From: Candidatus Bathyarchaeota archaeon
Lineage (GTDB): Archaea > Thermoproteota > Bathyarchaeia > 40CM-2-53-6 > RBG-13-38-9
Assembly (NCBI GenBank): GCA_018396565.1
Contig: JAGTQO010000059.1
Location: 2,109-9,447 of the forward strand
Direction of reading: 5' to 3'
DNA: 7,339 nucleotides
Made by a program: the position numbers and the translations under genes. The notes below the pieces were generated by a model. The model was given only the letters and a program-made list of their open reading frames with translations. It was not told the DNA's origin and made no database searches. Numbering within the stretch: the stretch's first letter is position 1; every line of letters begins with the position of its first letter. Positions 1 through 5,003 of the stretch are shown here, piece by piece.

Positions 1-511
1 GGCCCTATCAGACCCGCCCTTAAGGGAGCCCAAGGAGGTCCAGGGCCTATGGGATGGCCTATCAAACCTAGACTCTCTCATAGTTGCAAGCGACCATGCA
101 CCCCATAGCCTTATGGAGAAGAGTGCATCAGACATGAGGGAGGTGAAGCCTGGGATTCCTGGATTGGAGACCACCCTCCCACTCCTACTCGGTAAAGTGA
201 ATAGTGGTGATTTATCCCTCAGAAGGCTCATCGAGGTCTTAGCCGAGAAGCCGGCTGAAATCTTCGGGTTGAAAGGAAAAGGCAGATTATCTGAAGGTTT
301 AGACGCCGACATAGTTCTTATAGACCTTGAGAGAGAGCATGTTGTAAAACTCGAGGTTTTTCACAGCAAAGCGAAATATTCTCCGTTCATAGGTTGGAGG
401 TCTAAGGGTGAGGTTTCGAAAGTATTCTTGGGTGGCCGCCTCATATTCGATGAAGGTGAAGTCTTAGCACCTCCAGGATCAGGCAGTATCTTAGAGTGTA
501 AACCGGAATGA
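1..511 (+). CDS. pyrC: Dihydroorotase, C-terminal part (5' end outside window)
   Basis: Dihydroorotase interconverts N-carbamoyl-aspartate and dihydroorotate in cytoplasmic de novo pyrimidine synthesis. The reading frame is open from base 2, so the ATG at 113 is internal and the gene begins before the window. About 169 residues are visible of a protein usually near 420-450. The stretch translated from 2-112 carries the NPPLR-like segment (DPPLREP) and the SDHAPH motif (bases 89-106). Its Asp is the family's catalytic/zinc-site residue and its second His lies in the substrate pocket. Downstream are the family-typical GIPGLETTLPLLL (bases 152-190), a GRLSEGLDADIVLID segment and the C-terminal SKAKYSPF plus glycine-rich strand. 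These fit the type I amidohydrolase family. The stop overlaps the next gene's ATG (ATGA), so the two are probably translated together. Allantoinase and hydantoinase are relatives, but the SDHAPH and SKAKYSPF pattern favours dihydroorotase. Confidence 0.93.
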   Translation, partial: ALSDPPLREPKEVQGLWDGLSNLDSLIVASDHAPHSLMEKSASDMREVKPGIPGLETTLPLLLGKVNSGDLSLRRLIEVLAEKPAEIFGLKGKGRLSEGLDADIVLIDLEREHVVKLEVFHSKAKYSPFIGWRSKGEVSKVFLGGRLIFDEGEVLAPPGSGSILECKPE

Positions 512-981
512 GGTTCCTAGCCGACGGTATGCTTGGGAACATTACAAGGTGGCTCCGCCTTTTAGGATACGATGTCAAATATGAAAAGTTGAGGAATGAT
601 GATGAACTTTTGAGTGAGTCCAGAATGGAGAACAGGATACTTTTGACTGCTGATGTTGAATTGTTCAGACTCGCTAGAAGAAGGGGGCTGGAAGCTGTTC
701 TAGTCAAGGAACACTCCACAGTCGAGGGTCTATCAAGGCTCTCGAGGAAACTCAACCTCCAGTTGACCGTCAACCATGAAAGGTCTAGATGCCCAACATG
801 TGGGTCGCCTATAATGAGAGTTGAGAAAAGACTTGTTGAAGGTAAGGTTCCTGACGGAACCTACGATAGGTACAGAAGGTTTTGGATGTGCACATCAGCT
901 TCATGCTCAAAGATTTACTGGCGTGGGAGCCATTGGAAAAAGATTAAGCAAACCTTGGAGAAAGCAAAGAAGATGAAGTGA
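508..981 (+). CDS. Mut7-C (DUF82) PIN-like RNase-domain protein with zinc ribbon
   Basis: This 157-residue protein matches the Mut7-C/DUF82 family. These are stand-alone archaeal and bacterial proteins with a PIN-like nuclease fold, named after the C-terminal domain of animal Mut-7 exonuclease. The RNase role is inferred from the fold; the substrate is unknown. Visible features are the N-terminal FLADGMLGNITRWLRLLGYD signature (residues 3-22, with Asp6 a likely metal ligand), an Asp31-Asp32 pair, ILLTAD (44-49, Asp49), a CPTC half-site (Cys95, Cys98), a second half-site with Cys128 and Cys133, and the closing IYWRGSHW (136-143). Length is normal for the family. The ATG is fixed by the ATGA overlap with the pyrC stop. 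The second zinc half-site is Cx4C rather than the more usual Cx2C. The gene sits mid-operon between pyrC and an AMMECR1 gene 7 bp downstream. Confidence 0.9.
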   Translation: MRFLADGMLGNITRWLRLLGYDVKYEKLRNDDELLSESRMENRILLTADVELFRLARRRGLEAVLVKEHSTVEGLSRLSRKLNLQLTVNHERSRCPTCGSPIMRVEKRLVEGKVPDGTYDRYRRFWMCTSASCSKIYWRGSHWKKIKQTLEKAKKMK

Positions 982-988
982 ATATATT

Positions 989-1630
989 ATGAGCAAAAAT
1001 ACCGATTTCGAGATTGGCCTCCAACTCGATGAAGGTCGTTTTCTCGTAGAAATATCAAGGAGAGCAATAACGGAATATTTGAAGGCACGAAAGATCGTGC
1101 AGCCACCTCCAGAAACCCCGCCAAAACTCTTCATGAATAGTGGAGTATTCGTGACTCTACGCAATCACGCCACAGGTGAACTCAGGGGTTGCATAGGGTT
1201 TCCTGAGCCGACTAGCAGGCTGATTGAGGCGACGATAACGTCAGCCATAGAAGCTGCTACAGGTGATCCTAGATTCCCATCTGTAACGTTGGAAGAGCTC
1301 GATGAGTTGACAATTGAAGTAAGTGTTCTCACACCTCCCCAAGAGATAGATGCTAGTCCAGAGGAGATTCCCAAAAAAATAGTTATAGGAGTAGACGGCC
1401 TAATAGTCTCCAGAGGCTCCAGGAGGGGTTTACTTCTTCCCCAAGTCGCTGTTGAATGGAACTGGGACCAGGAGGAGTTTCTGGCAAACTGCAGCATGAA
1501 AGCAGGTTTACCGCCAGACGGATGGTTGCTCAAAGGAACGAAGGTATTCAAATTTCAAGCTGAAATATTCAGGGAGAAGAGTCCCAACGGTCCTGTGGAG
1601 AAGGCTTCCAAAGAGCAAAGGGCAAGATGA
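989..1630 (+). CDS. AMMECR1-domain protein
   Basis: This 213-residue protein belongs to the AMMECR1 family, conserved in archaea, bacteria and eukaryotes, whose biochemical activity is not established. The near-invariant LRGCIG motif is at residues 65-70, preceded by GVFVTLRNHATGE and followed by AATGDPRFPSVTLEELDELTIEVSVLTPP in segments (about 89-117). The C-terminal family elements include IVIGVDGLIVSRGSRRGLLLPQVA in segments (131-154), the WNWDQEEFL stretch (157-165), Cys168 followed by KAGLP, and W179. Length fits a stand-alone single-domain archaeal member. The ATG starts 7 bp after the Mut7-C stop, with only a weak GTGA upstream as a ribosome site. The stop overlaps the glycosyltransferase ATG in ATGA. 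In some bacteria AMMECR1 occurs with Memo and a radical-SAM domain, but neither partner is seen here, so that association cannot be used to assign a role. Confidence 0.94.
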   Translation: MSKNTDFEIGLQLDEGRFLVEISRRAITEYLKARKIVQPPPETPPKLFMNSGVFVTLRNHATGELRGCIGFPEPTSRLIEATITSAIEAATGDPRFPSVTLEELDELTIEVSVLTPPQEIDASPEEIPKKIVIGVDGLIVSRGSRRGLLLPQVAVEWNWDQEEFLANCSMKAGLPPDGWLLKGTKVFKFQAEIFREKSPNGPVEKASKEQRAR

Positions 1631-2865
1631 GAGTCTACATCGCATCCAGCGGTATAGGGCTCGGCCACATAGCCAGGCTGACGCCCATAATTGAGGAGCT
1701 TACAAGGAGGGGGCACAACATTGTTGTCTCAACATATCTGGATGGTCTAAAGTATGCGAGGGCAAAGAGATTCAGAGTGGTCGAGGCGGTGCCCATAAGC
1801 TTCAGGGTTAAGGAAGATGGAACAGTAGACTACAAGCAGACAGCTGCAAGAAGCGGCCTATCCCTAGGTTTAAGAAGATTTCTCAAACAGGTGATAGTTG
1901 AGATCAGAAACATCAAGAGGACGAGACCAGACATCATAATCTCAGACTCCAGAGGTTCGACGCTAGTAGCTGCGAAGCTTCTTGGAATTCCATCGATACT
2001 CATCATCAACCAGTTCAGGATAGAGATAATTCGAAGGCCAAGCTGTGGGAGGCGGAGTCTCTTAGACAGAATATTCTTCATATTCGCAAGAATATTCTGG
2101 ATATTTGTTAGAACGATCATTATTGGTTTATGGGGACAGAGCCTCGCAATAGTGATTCCCGATTTTCCAGGCCCATACACAATATCTCAAAGCAACTTGA
2201 CTATCCCAAGAAGGTATTGGCGCAAAGTCATCTTTGTAGGCCCAATAGTTCAGAAGAACCTACGAGACCTACCTGATATAGAGGAGATAGAGAGGCGACT
2301 AGGATTCTCCGGTGGAAAAAAGATCATATATGCATCTGTGAGTGGGCCGAAGGTTGAGAGGAGGTGGCTTACAGAAAGGCTCCTCGAAATATTGCCTAAG
2401 ATCAGTGGAAAATACAATTTCATAATGTCCTGCGGAGAGCCGGGAGGAGAGAACTCACCTGTGAAGATAGACAATTTGACTGTTTACAGGTGGGTTGATG
2501 ATGAGGTTCAACTCATAATCCTTAAACATTCAGATCTGGTCATATGTAGGTCCGGCCATGGAACTGTGACCAAGGCCCTGACATATGGGAAACCATTGAT
2601 CCTCATTCCGACCCCGGACCATACGGAGCAGTATGGAAACGCGAGGAGGGCAGCTGAGCTTGGAGTAGCCTTGATCATTGATCAGGCAGACCTATCTGCC
2701 GAGAAACTTTCAAAAGCCTTGGATGAGATATTCAATAAGCCAAAGTATAGGGAGAATGCTGAGCGTATCAGCAGTGTCGCCTCAAGATTCGAATCTACAG
2801 TTACGGTGGCAGACCTAATCGAGAAGGTGGTTGGACTGAAAACAGGCCCGCCACAAATATTATGA
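1627..2865 (+). CDS. MurG-like family glycosyltransferase (GT-B fold, MJ1255-type)
   Basis: This 412-residue protein looks like a GT-B glycosyltransferase of the MurG/GT28-related group found in archaea (MJ1255-like), which transfers a sugar from a nucleotide-sugar donor. Donor and acceptor cannot be read from sequence. The N-terminal domain opens with a glycine-rich loop, GIGLGH (residues 9-14), of the kind MurG uses near the acceptor/diphosphate. The C-terminal donor domain has KKIIYASVSG (231-240), the RSGHGT loop (308-313), GKPLILIPTP (321-330) and a DHTEQYGNA segment (331-339) resembling the MurG donor-binding E/Q region. Residues about 149-169 are strongly hydrophobic and aromatic with scattered Arg, suggesting association with the inner face of the membrane. 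There is no signal peptide. The start is set by the ATGA overlap with the AMMECR1 stop. A HAD phosphatase follows 22 bp downstream. The family call is firm; the product is unknown. Confidence 0.85.
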   Translation: MRVYIASSGIGLGHIARLTPIIEELTRRGHNIVVSTYLDGLKYARAKRFRVVEAVPISFRVKEDGTVDYKQTAARSGLSLGLRRFLKQVIVEIRNIKRTRPDIIISDSRGSTLVAAKLLGIPSILIINQFRIEIIRRPSCGRRSLLDRIFFIFARIFWIFVRTIIIGLWGQSLAIVIPDFPGPYTISQSNLTIPRRYWRKVIFVGPIVQKNLRDLPDIEEIERRLGFSGGKKIIYASVSGPKVERRWLTERLLEILPKISGKYNFIMSCGEPGGENSPVKIDNLTVYRWVDDEVQLIILKHSDLVICRSGHGTVTKALTYGKPLILIPTPDHTEQYGNARRAAELGVALIIDQADLSAEKLSKALDEIFNKPKYRENAERISSVASRFESTVTVADLIEKVVGLKTGPPQIL

Positions 2866-2887
2866 TGCGCAATAAACTCGTTGGATA

Positions 2888-3628
2888 GTGTATCTTTTGA
2901 CGCCGAAGGCCGTATTCTTAGACTTGGATGGGACATTGGTTGAGTTCCGCATAGACTATGTTGGGGCTAGGAGCGAAGCCTTGAGGCTGCTCGAGAGGTA
3001 CGGTCTCCCAGAATCTCTTGGGCTGACCGTCAAGGACAGCATCTTCCATATGGATAGGGAGGTTAAGCGGTACATGCTGGAGAGGGGTGAATCCAGACTC
3101 TACGGGGAGATCCGCAGTCGATTAGAGGCTATCCTCGACAGGTATGAGCTCAGAGCCGCTGAGGTGACTAGGCTGCTGCCGAATGTGAGGGAGACCCTCA
3201 GAGAGTTGAAAGGTATGGGTCTGAGACTCATCCTCTTCACAGCCGACGGTGATAAGGCAATGAACGCTATAGTCGACAGGACCGGCATCAGGGATTTCTT
3301 TGACCTCCTCATCTCCAGAGGTTCATCGATGGAGGTTAAGCCCCATCCGAGACATGTCTATGAAGCAGTCGCCCTAGCAGGCTCCAAGCCTGAGGAGAGT
3401 ATTCTGGTCGGAGACAGCGTAGCCGACATAATATCTGGCAGGATAATCAACGCTATAACCGTAGGGGTTTTGACAGGCTTAGGATCCAGAGAACAACTTG
3501 TTGAGGCAGAGGCTGATTACGTAATAGAGTCGGTCGCAGATTTGCCGCCGATAATAAAAAGAATGCTAGTGGAGGGTCCCAACAGGTTCAAGATCACTCA
3601 GCCGAAGTCTTCTCATACATCCTCCTGA
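2888..3628 (+). CDS. HAD-superfamily phosphatase (phosphoglycolate phosphatase-like)
   Basis: This 246-residue cytoplasmic HAD hydrolase has all four motifs. Motif I is DLDGT (12-16; nucleophile Asp12, acid/base Asp14). Motif II is FTADGD, with Thr118. Motif III is Lys151 in KPHP. Motif IV is VGDSVAD, with Asp176 and Asp180. The helical insert between motif I and II (about 20-95) is a C1-type cap, as in Gph/PGP-like enzymes acting on small phosphorylated substrates. The substrate is not predictable; phosphoglycolate phosphatase is only the nearest general label. The start is GTG; TTG at 2897 is an alternative and would still keep motif I. No clear ribosome site is visible. The conserved fold ends near residue 225. 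The last 20 or so residues are probably disordered and are encoded partly in the 35-bp overlap with the convergent gene at 3594. Spacing suggests it is the last gene of the pyrC operon. Confidence 0.9.
   Translation: MYLLTPKAVFLDLDGTLVEFRIDYVGARSEALRLLERYGLPESLGLTVKDSIFHMDREVKRYMLERGESRLYGEIRSRLEAILDRYELRAAEVTRLLPNVRETLRELKGMGLRLILFTADGDKAMNAIVDRTGIRDFFDLLISRGSSMEVKPHPRHVYEAVALAGSKPEESILVGDSVADIISGRIINAITVGVLTGLGSREQLVEAEADYVIESVADLPPIIKRMLVEGPNRFKITQPKSSHTSS
3551..3564 (-). terminator. Possible U-rich terminator for the minus-strand gene ending at 3594
   Basis: Read on the minus strand this is ATTCTTTTTATTAT, beginning 30 bp past the stop of the coiled-coil protein gene. Archaeal termination commonly uses such T-rich tracts without a strong hairpin, so it is a reasonable candidate. 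It lies inside the HAD coding region, antisense to it, so codon composition alone could have produced it. Confidence 0.3.
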
Positions 3629-4154
3629 AAGTCCATCTTATAGCATTCTTGAGCTCCATCAGCCTCCTCTCATCACCATAATTCCTAACGACTATCGACT
3701 TCAGACACAAACCGTCCTGATCTATCGTATATGTGAAGGCCCTATCGACCTGAAGTTTACCCTCTCTACACAGTTCAGCATCCCTCGCCCTCATAGGTTC
3801 AAAGACCTTCGATACTAGAAAGGCTCTGAGTGGTGGTGTATCCACGCTGAACCTTAAACCTTCAGCAGGTGTCGCAACTAAACAGTTGCCGTCGAATGTG
3901 ATCTCGCCGATACCAGCCCCTTCAGGTGTGAGGATAGGGATCTTCTCTTTTGGACCGGAAGGTTCAACCTTCACCCCACGCTCACTCTTAAGTTTCGGAA
4001 CCTCCATTCTCCGGAAACTCTTCTCGGCCAACAGTTCGTCGACGACTTCCAGAAAACCACTCAGCTCAACAACCTCCCTATTCAAATCTGATATCCTCCT
4101 CTCCAGATAGGCCTTCATATCGGCGAGTCTCTTCCTTGTCTCCTCACTACTCAA
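3594..4154 (-). CDS. Unrecognised coiled-coil protein, conserved-looking C-terminal domain
   Basis: I do not recognise this family. Two starts are possible. TTG at 4154 (186 residues) has an upstream GGGGGTGG that resembles an archaeal ribosome site, with GGTG 5 bases from the start. TTG at 4175 (193 residues) would be nearly leaderless, and ATG at 4118 is a third option. Numbering from the 4175 start, residues about 12-52 are charged and heptad-like, a probable coiled coil. Residues about 53-80 form a Lys/Pro/Glu-rich linker. Residues about 80-193 form a compact domain with ITFDGNCLVA, a Pro-Pro-Leu-Arg segment, two more Cys, and a closing basic-aromatic helix (LKNAIRWTFRRMYEK). No signal peptide or membrane segment is seen, so it is probably cytoplasmic. 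It may dimerise through the helix. It stands alone on its strand, converging with the HAD gene, and is probably transcribed from the AT-rich region just upstream. Codon use resembles its neighbours, so it is very likely a real gene. Confidence 0.75.
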   Translation of the reverse strand: MSSEETRKRLADMKAYLERRISDLNREVVELSGFLEVVDELLAEKSFRRMEVPKLKSERGVKVEPSGPKEKIPILTPEGAGIGEITFDGNCLVATPAEGLRFSVDTPPLRAFLVSKVFEPMRARDAELCREGKLQVDRAFTYTIDQDGLCLKSIVVRNYGDERRLMELKNAIRWTFRRMYEKTSAE

Positions 4155-4157
4155 ACG

Positions 4158-4166
4158 TCCACCCCC
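4158..4166 (-). promoter_or_regulatory. Ribosome site supporting the TTG start at 4154
   Basis: On the minus strand the bases read GGGGGTGGA, close to the archaeal GGAGGTGA consensus, with GGTG 5 bases before TTG at 4154. It lies inside the longer reading frame that would start at 4175, so it argues for the shorter protein. Confidence 0.4.
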
Positions 4167-4200
4167 ACACTCCAACGAGTACTTTTTAGAATGCCGAAAA

Positions 4201-4210
4201 TTCTTTTACA
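4201..4210 (-). promoter_or_regulatory. Candidate TATA element for the coiled-coil protein gene
   Basis: The minus strand reads TGTAAAAGAA. An archaeal TATA box centred near 4206 would start transcription around 4180. That gives a leader of about 25 bases before TTG 4154, or almost none before TTG 4175. The region is generally AT-rich, so other placements further upstream are possible. Confidence 0.35.
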
Positions 4211-4357
4211 CCAACATATCTAGAATAATGAATATACTATCATACAGATATTCTCTTCGCTATTCAAGCCGGTATAGCATGTTGTTCATGGAGGCTGCTC
4301 CAGAAACATTATGAGGACTTTCACTCAACAAAAAGAATTATAGTGTGGAAAGTGAAA

Positions 4358-4374
4358 GGTGCACCCTTGATCAA
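4358..4374. repeat. Two adjacent perfect 8-bp palindromes, possible operator
   Basis: GGTGCACC (4358-4365) and TTGATCAA (4367-4374) are each perfect palindromes, separated by one base, with centres 9 bp apart. They sit directly upstream of, and overlap by two bases, the TATA-like AATATAT at 4373-4379, where an archaeal BRE lies and where repressors or activators often bind. A regulator site for the DUF116 gene is possible, but two short palindromes can arise by chance. Confidence 0.3.
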
Positions 4375-4379
4375 TATAT
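4373..4379 (+). promoter_or_regulatory. Candidate TATA box for the DUF116 gene
   Basis: AATATAT here would place the transcription start near 4402-4405, giving a leader of roughly 24 bases that includes the GGAG ribosome site at 4415-4418. A second TATA-like element, AATTATA at about 4337-4342, is a less well placed alternative. Confidence 0.4.
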
Positions 4380-4414
4380 GGATGCTGTGGCCCTTGTTAA
4401 GTGTCGTCCTGACC

Positions 4415-4418
4415 GGAG
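4415..4418 (+). promoter_or_regulatory. Ribosome site (GGAG) supporting the TTG start at 4428
   Basis: GGAG lies 9 bases before TTG 4428. An in-frame stop at 4410-4412 blocks any earlier start. The first in-frame ATG, at 4455, has no comparable site, so the TTG start is preferred. Confidence 0.5.
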
Positions 4419-4427
4419 ACGTGGATC

Positions 4428-5003
4428 TTGAGTTCAAGTAAAGAACGTTTAGCGATGAAGGCTATTGAAAAGTTGGCTAGGCTCAGGCTGAGTGAGTTCG
4501 CCCTGAGCAGGTTTGAGAGGCTGGCAGCTAAGATAGGTATAGATGAGAGGAGGCTCCTTGAGCTTTATGTCGAGGCTAAGAACAATTTTGGAAGGGAGAG
4601 ATTTAACAGAATCCCTTACTCTGATAGGATACTGCTACTCCCCCAATGTTTGAGGTCCAGAGATTGTCCAGCTAAGCCAGGTTCTTACGGTTACGCATGT
4701 CTCCACTGTGGGAAGTGTAATGTGGGTGAAGTGATACTGGAGGCTGAGAATCTGGGGTATAAGTCTGCATTGATCATATCTGGCGGTAGCGTGGTTCCTA
4801 AGGTTCTCTTCGAACTATCGCCCAAAGGCTGTTTGGGGGTTGGATGCGTCAGGGAGCTGGTTCTGGCCAGCTTCGTATGTGAGAAGTATGGGATTGTCGG
4901 CCAGGGTATACCTTTACTGAAGGATGGATGTTTGGAGACTGAGCTCGACTGGAAATCTTTCAGGAATGTCTTGTATGCCAATTCAAGTTTGAAGATTATT
5001 TGA
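4428..5003 (+). CDS. DUF116 family cysteine-rich protein
   Basis: This 191-residue protein matches the DUF116 family, common in methanogens and other anaerobic archaea and bacteria, of unknown function. An N-terminal helical part (about 1-60) precedes the family signature: RILLLPQCLRS (67-77), Cys80, Cys91, then CGKC with Cys94 and Cys97. Next come an alternating strand segment ending in SGGS (118-121), GCLGVGC (134-140) and a closing GQGIPLLKDGC segment (158-168). Cys74, 80, 91, 94, 97, 135, 140 and 168 are the candidates for binding a metal or iron-sulfur cluster, which is inference. No signal peptide or membrane helix is visible. The start is TTG 4428, chosen for the GGAG site; ATG 4455 would remove nine residues. 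The gene appears monocistronic, and its last 21 bp overlap the convergent acyl-CoA synthetase gene. Confidence 0.87.
   Translation: MSSSKERLAMKAIEKLARLRLSEFALSRFERLAAKIGIDERRLLELYVEAKNNFGRERFNRIPYSDRILLLPQCLRSRDCPAKPGSYGYACLHCGKCNVGEVILEAENLGYKSALIISGGSVVPKVLFELSPKGCLGVGCVRELVLASFVCEKYGIVGQGIPLLKDGCLETELDWKSFRNVLYANSSLKII

Larger units (their letters stand above)
4176..4427. other. Divergent intergenic region between coiled-coil gene and DUF116 gene
   Basis: This is the only sizeable gap in the window, about 250 bp. It separates two divergently transcribed genes and therefore should hold both promoters. It is AT-rich compared with its flanks, most of all at 4180-4260. It contains TATA-like elements for each direction and a pair of adjacent palindromes at 4358-4374. 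A 28-codon ORF (4228-4314) has no clear homology or ribosome site. I see no tRNA, C/D-box pair or long hairpin in it. Confidence 0.6.

Noticed and set aside
113..511. A stand-alone short gene starting at ATG 113
   Set aside because: The frame is open back to base 2 and encodes the SDHAPH motif and upstream dihydroorotase sequence, so this is an internal Met of a truncated gene.
441..773. Minus-strand ORF of 110 codons
   Set aside because: It lies antisense to pyrC and the Mut7-C gene, both of which have clear family motifs, and its product is low-complexity and Ser/Leu-rich.
1830..2180. Minus-strand ORF of 116 codons
   Set aside because: It is antisense to the glycosyltransferase. Its hydrophobic product is the reverse image of that gene's codons.
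4176..4427. A C/D-box RNA or tRNA in the intergenic region
   Set aside because: I found no paired C and D boxes and no cloverleaf. Isolated CTGA and TGA-type words are expected by chance.
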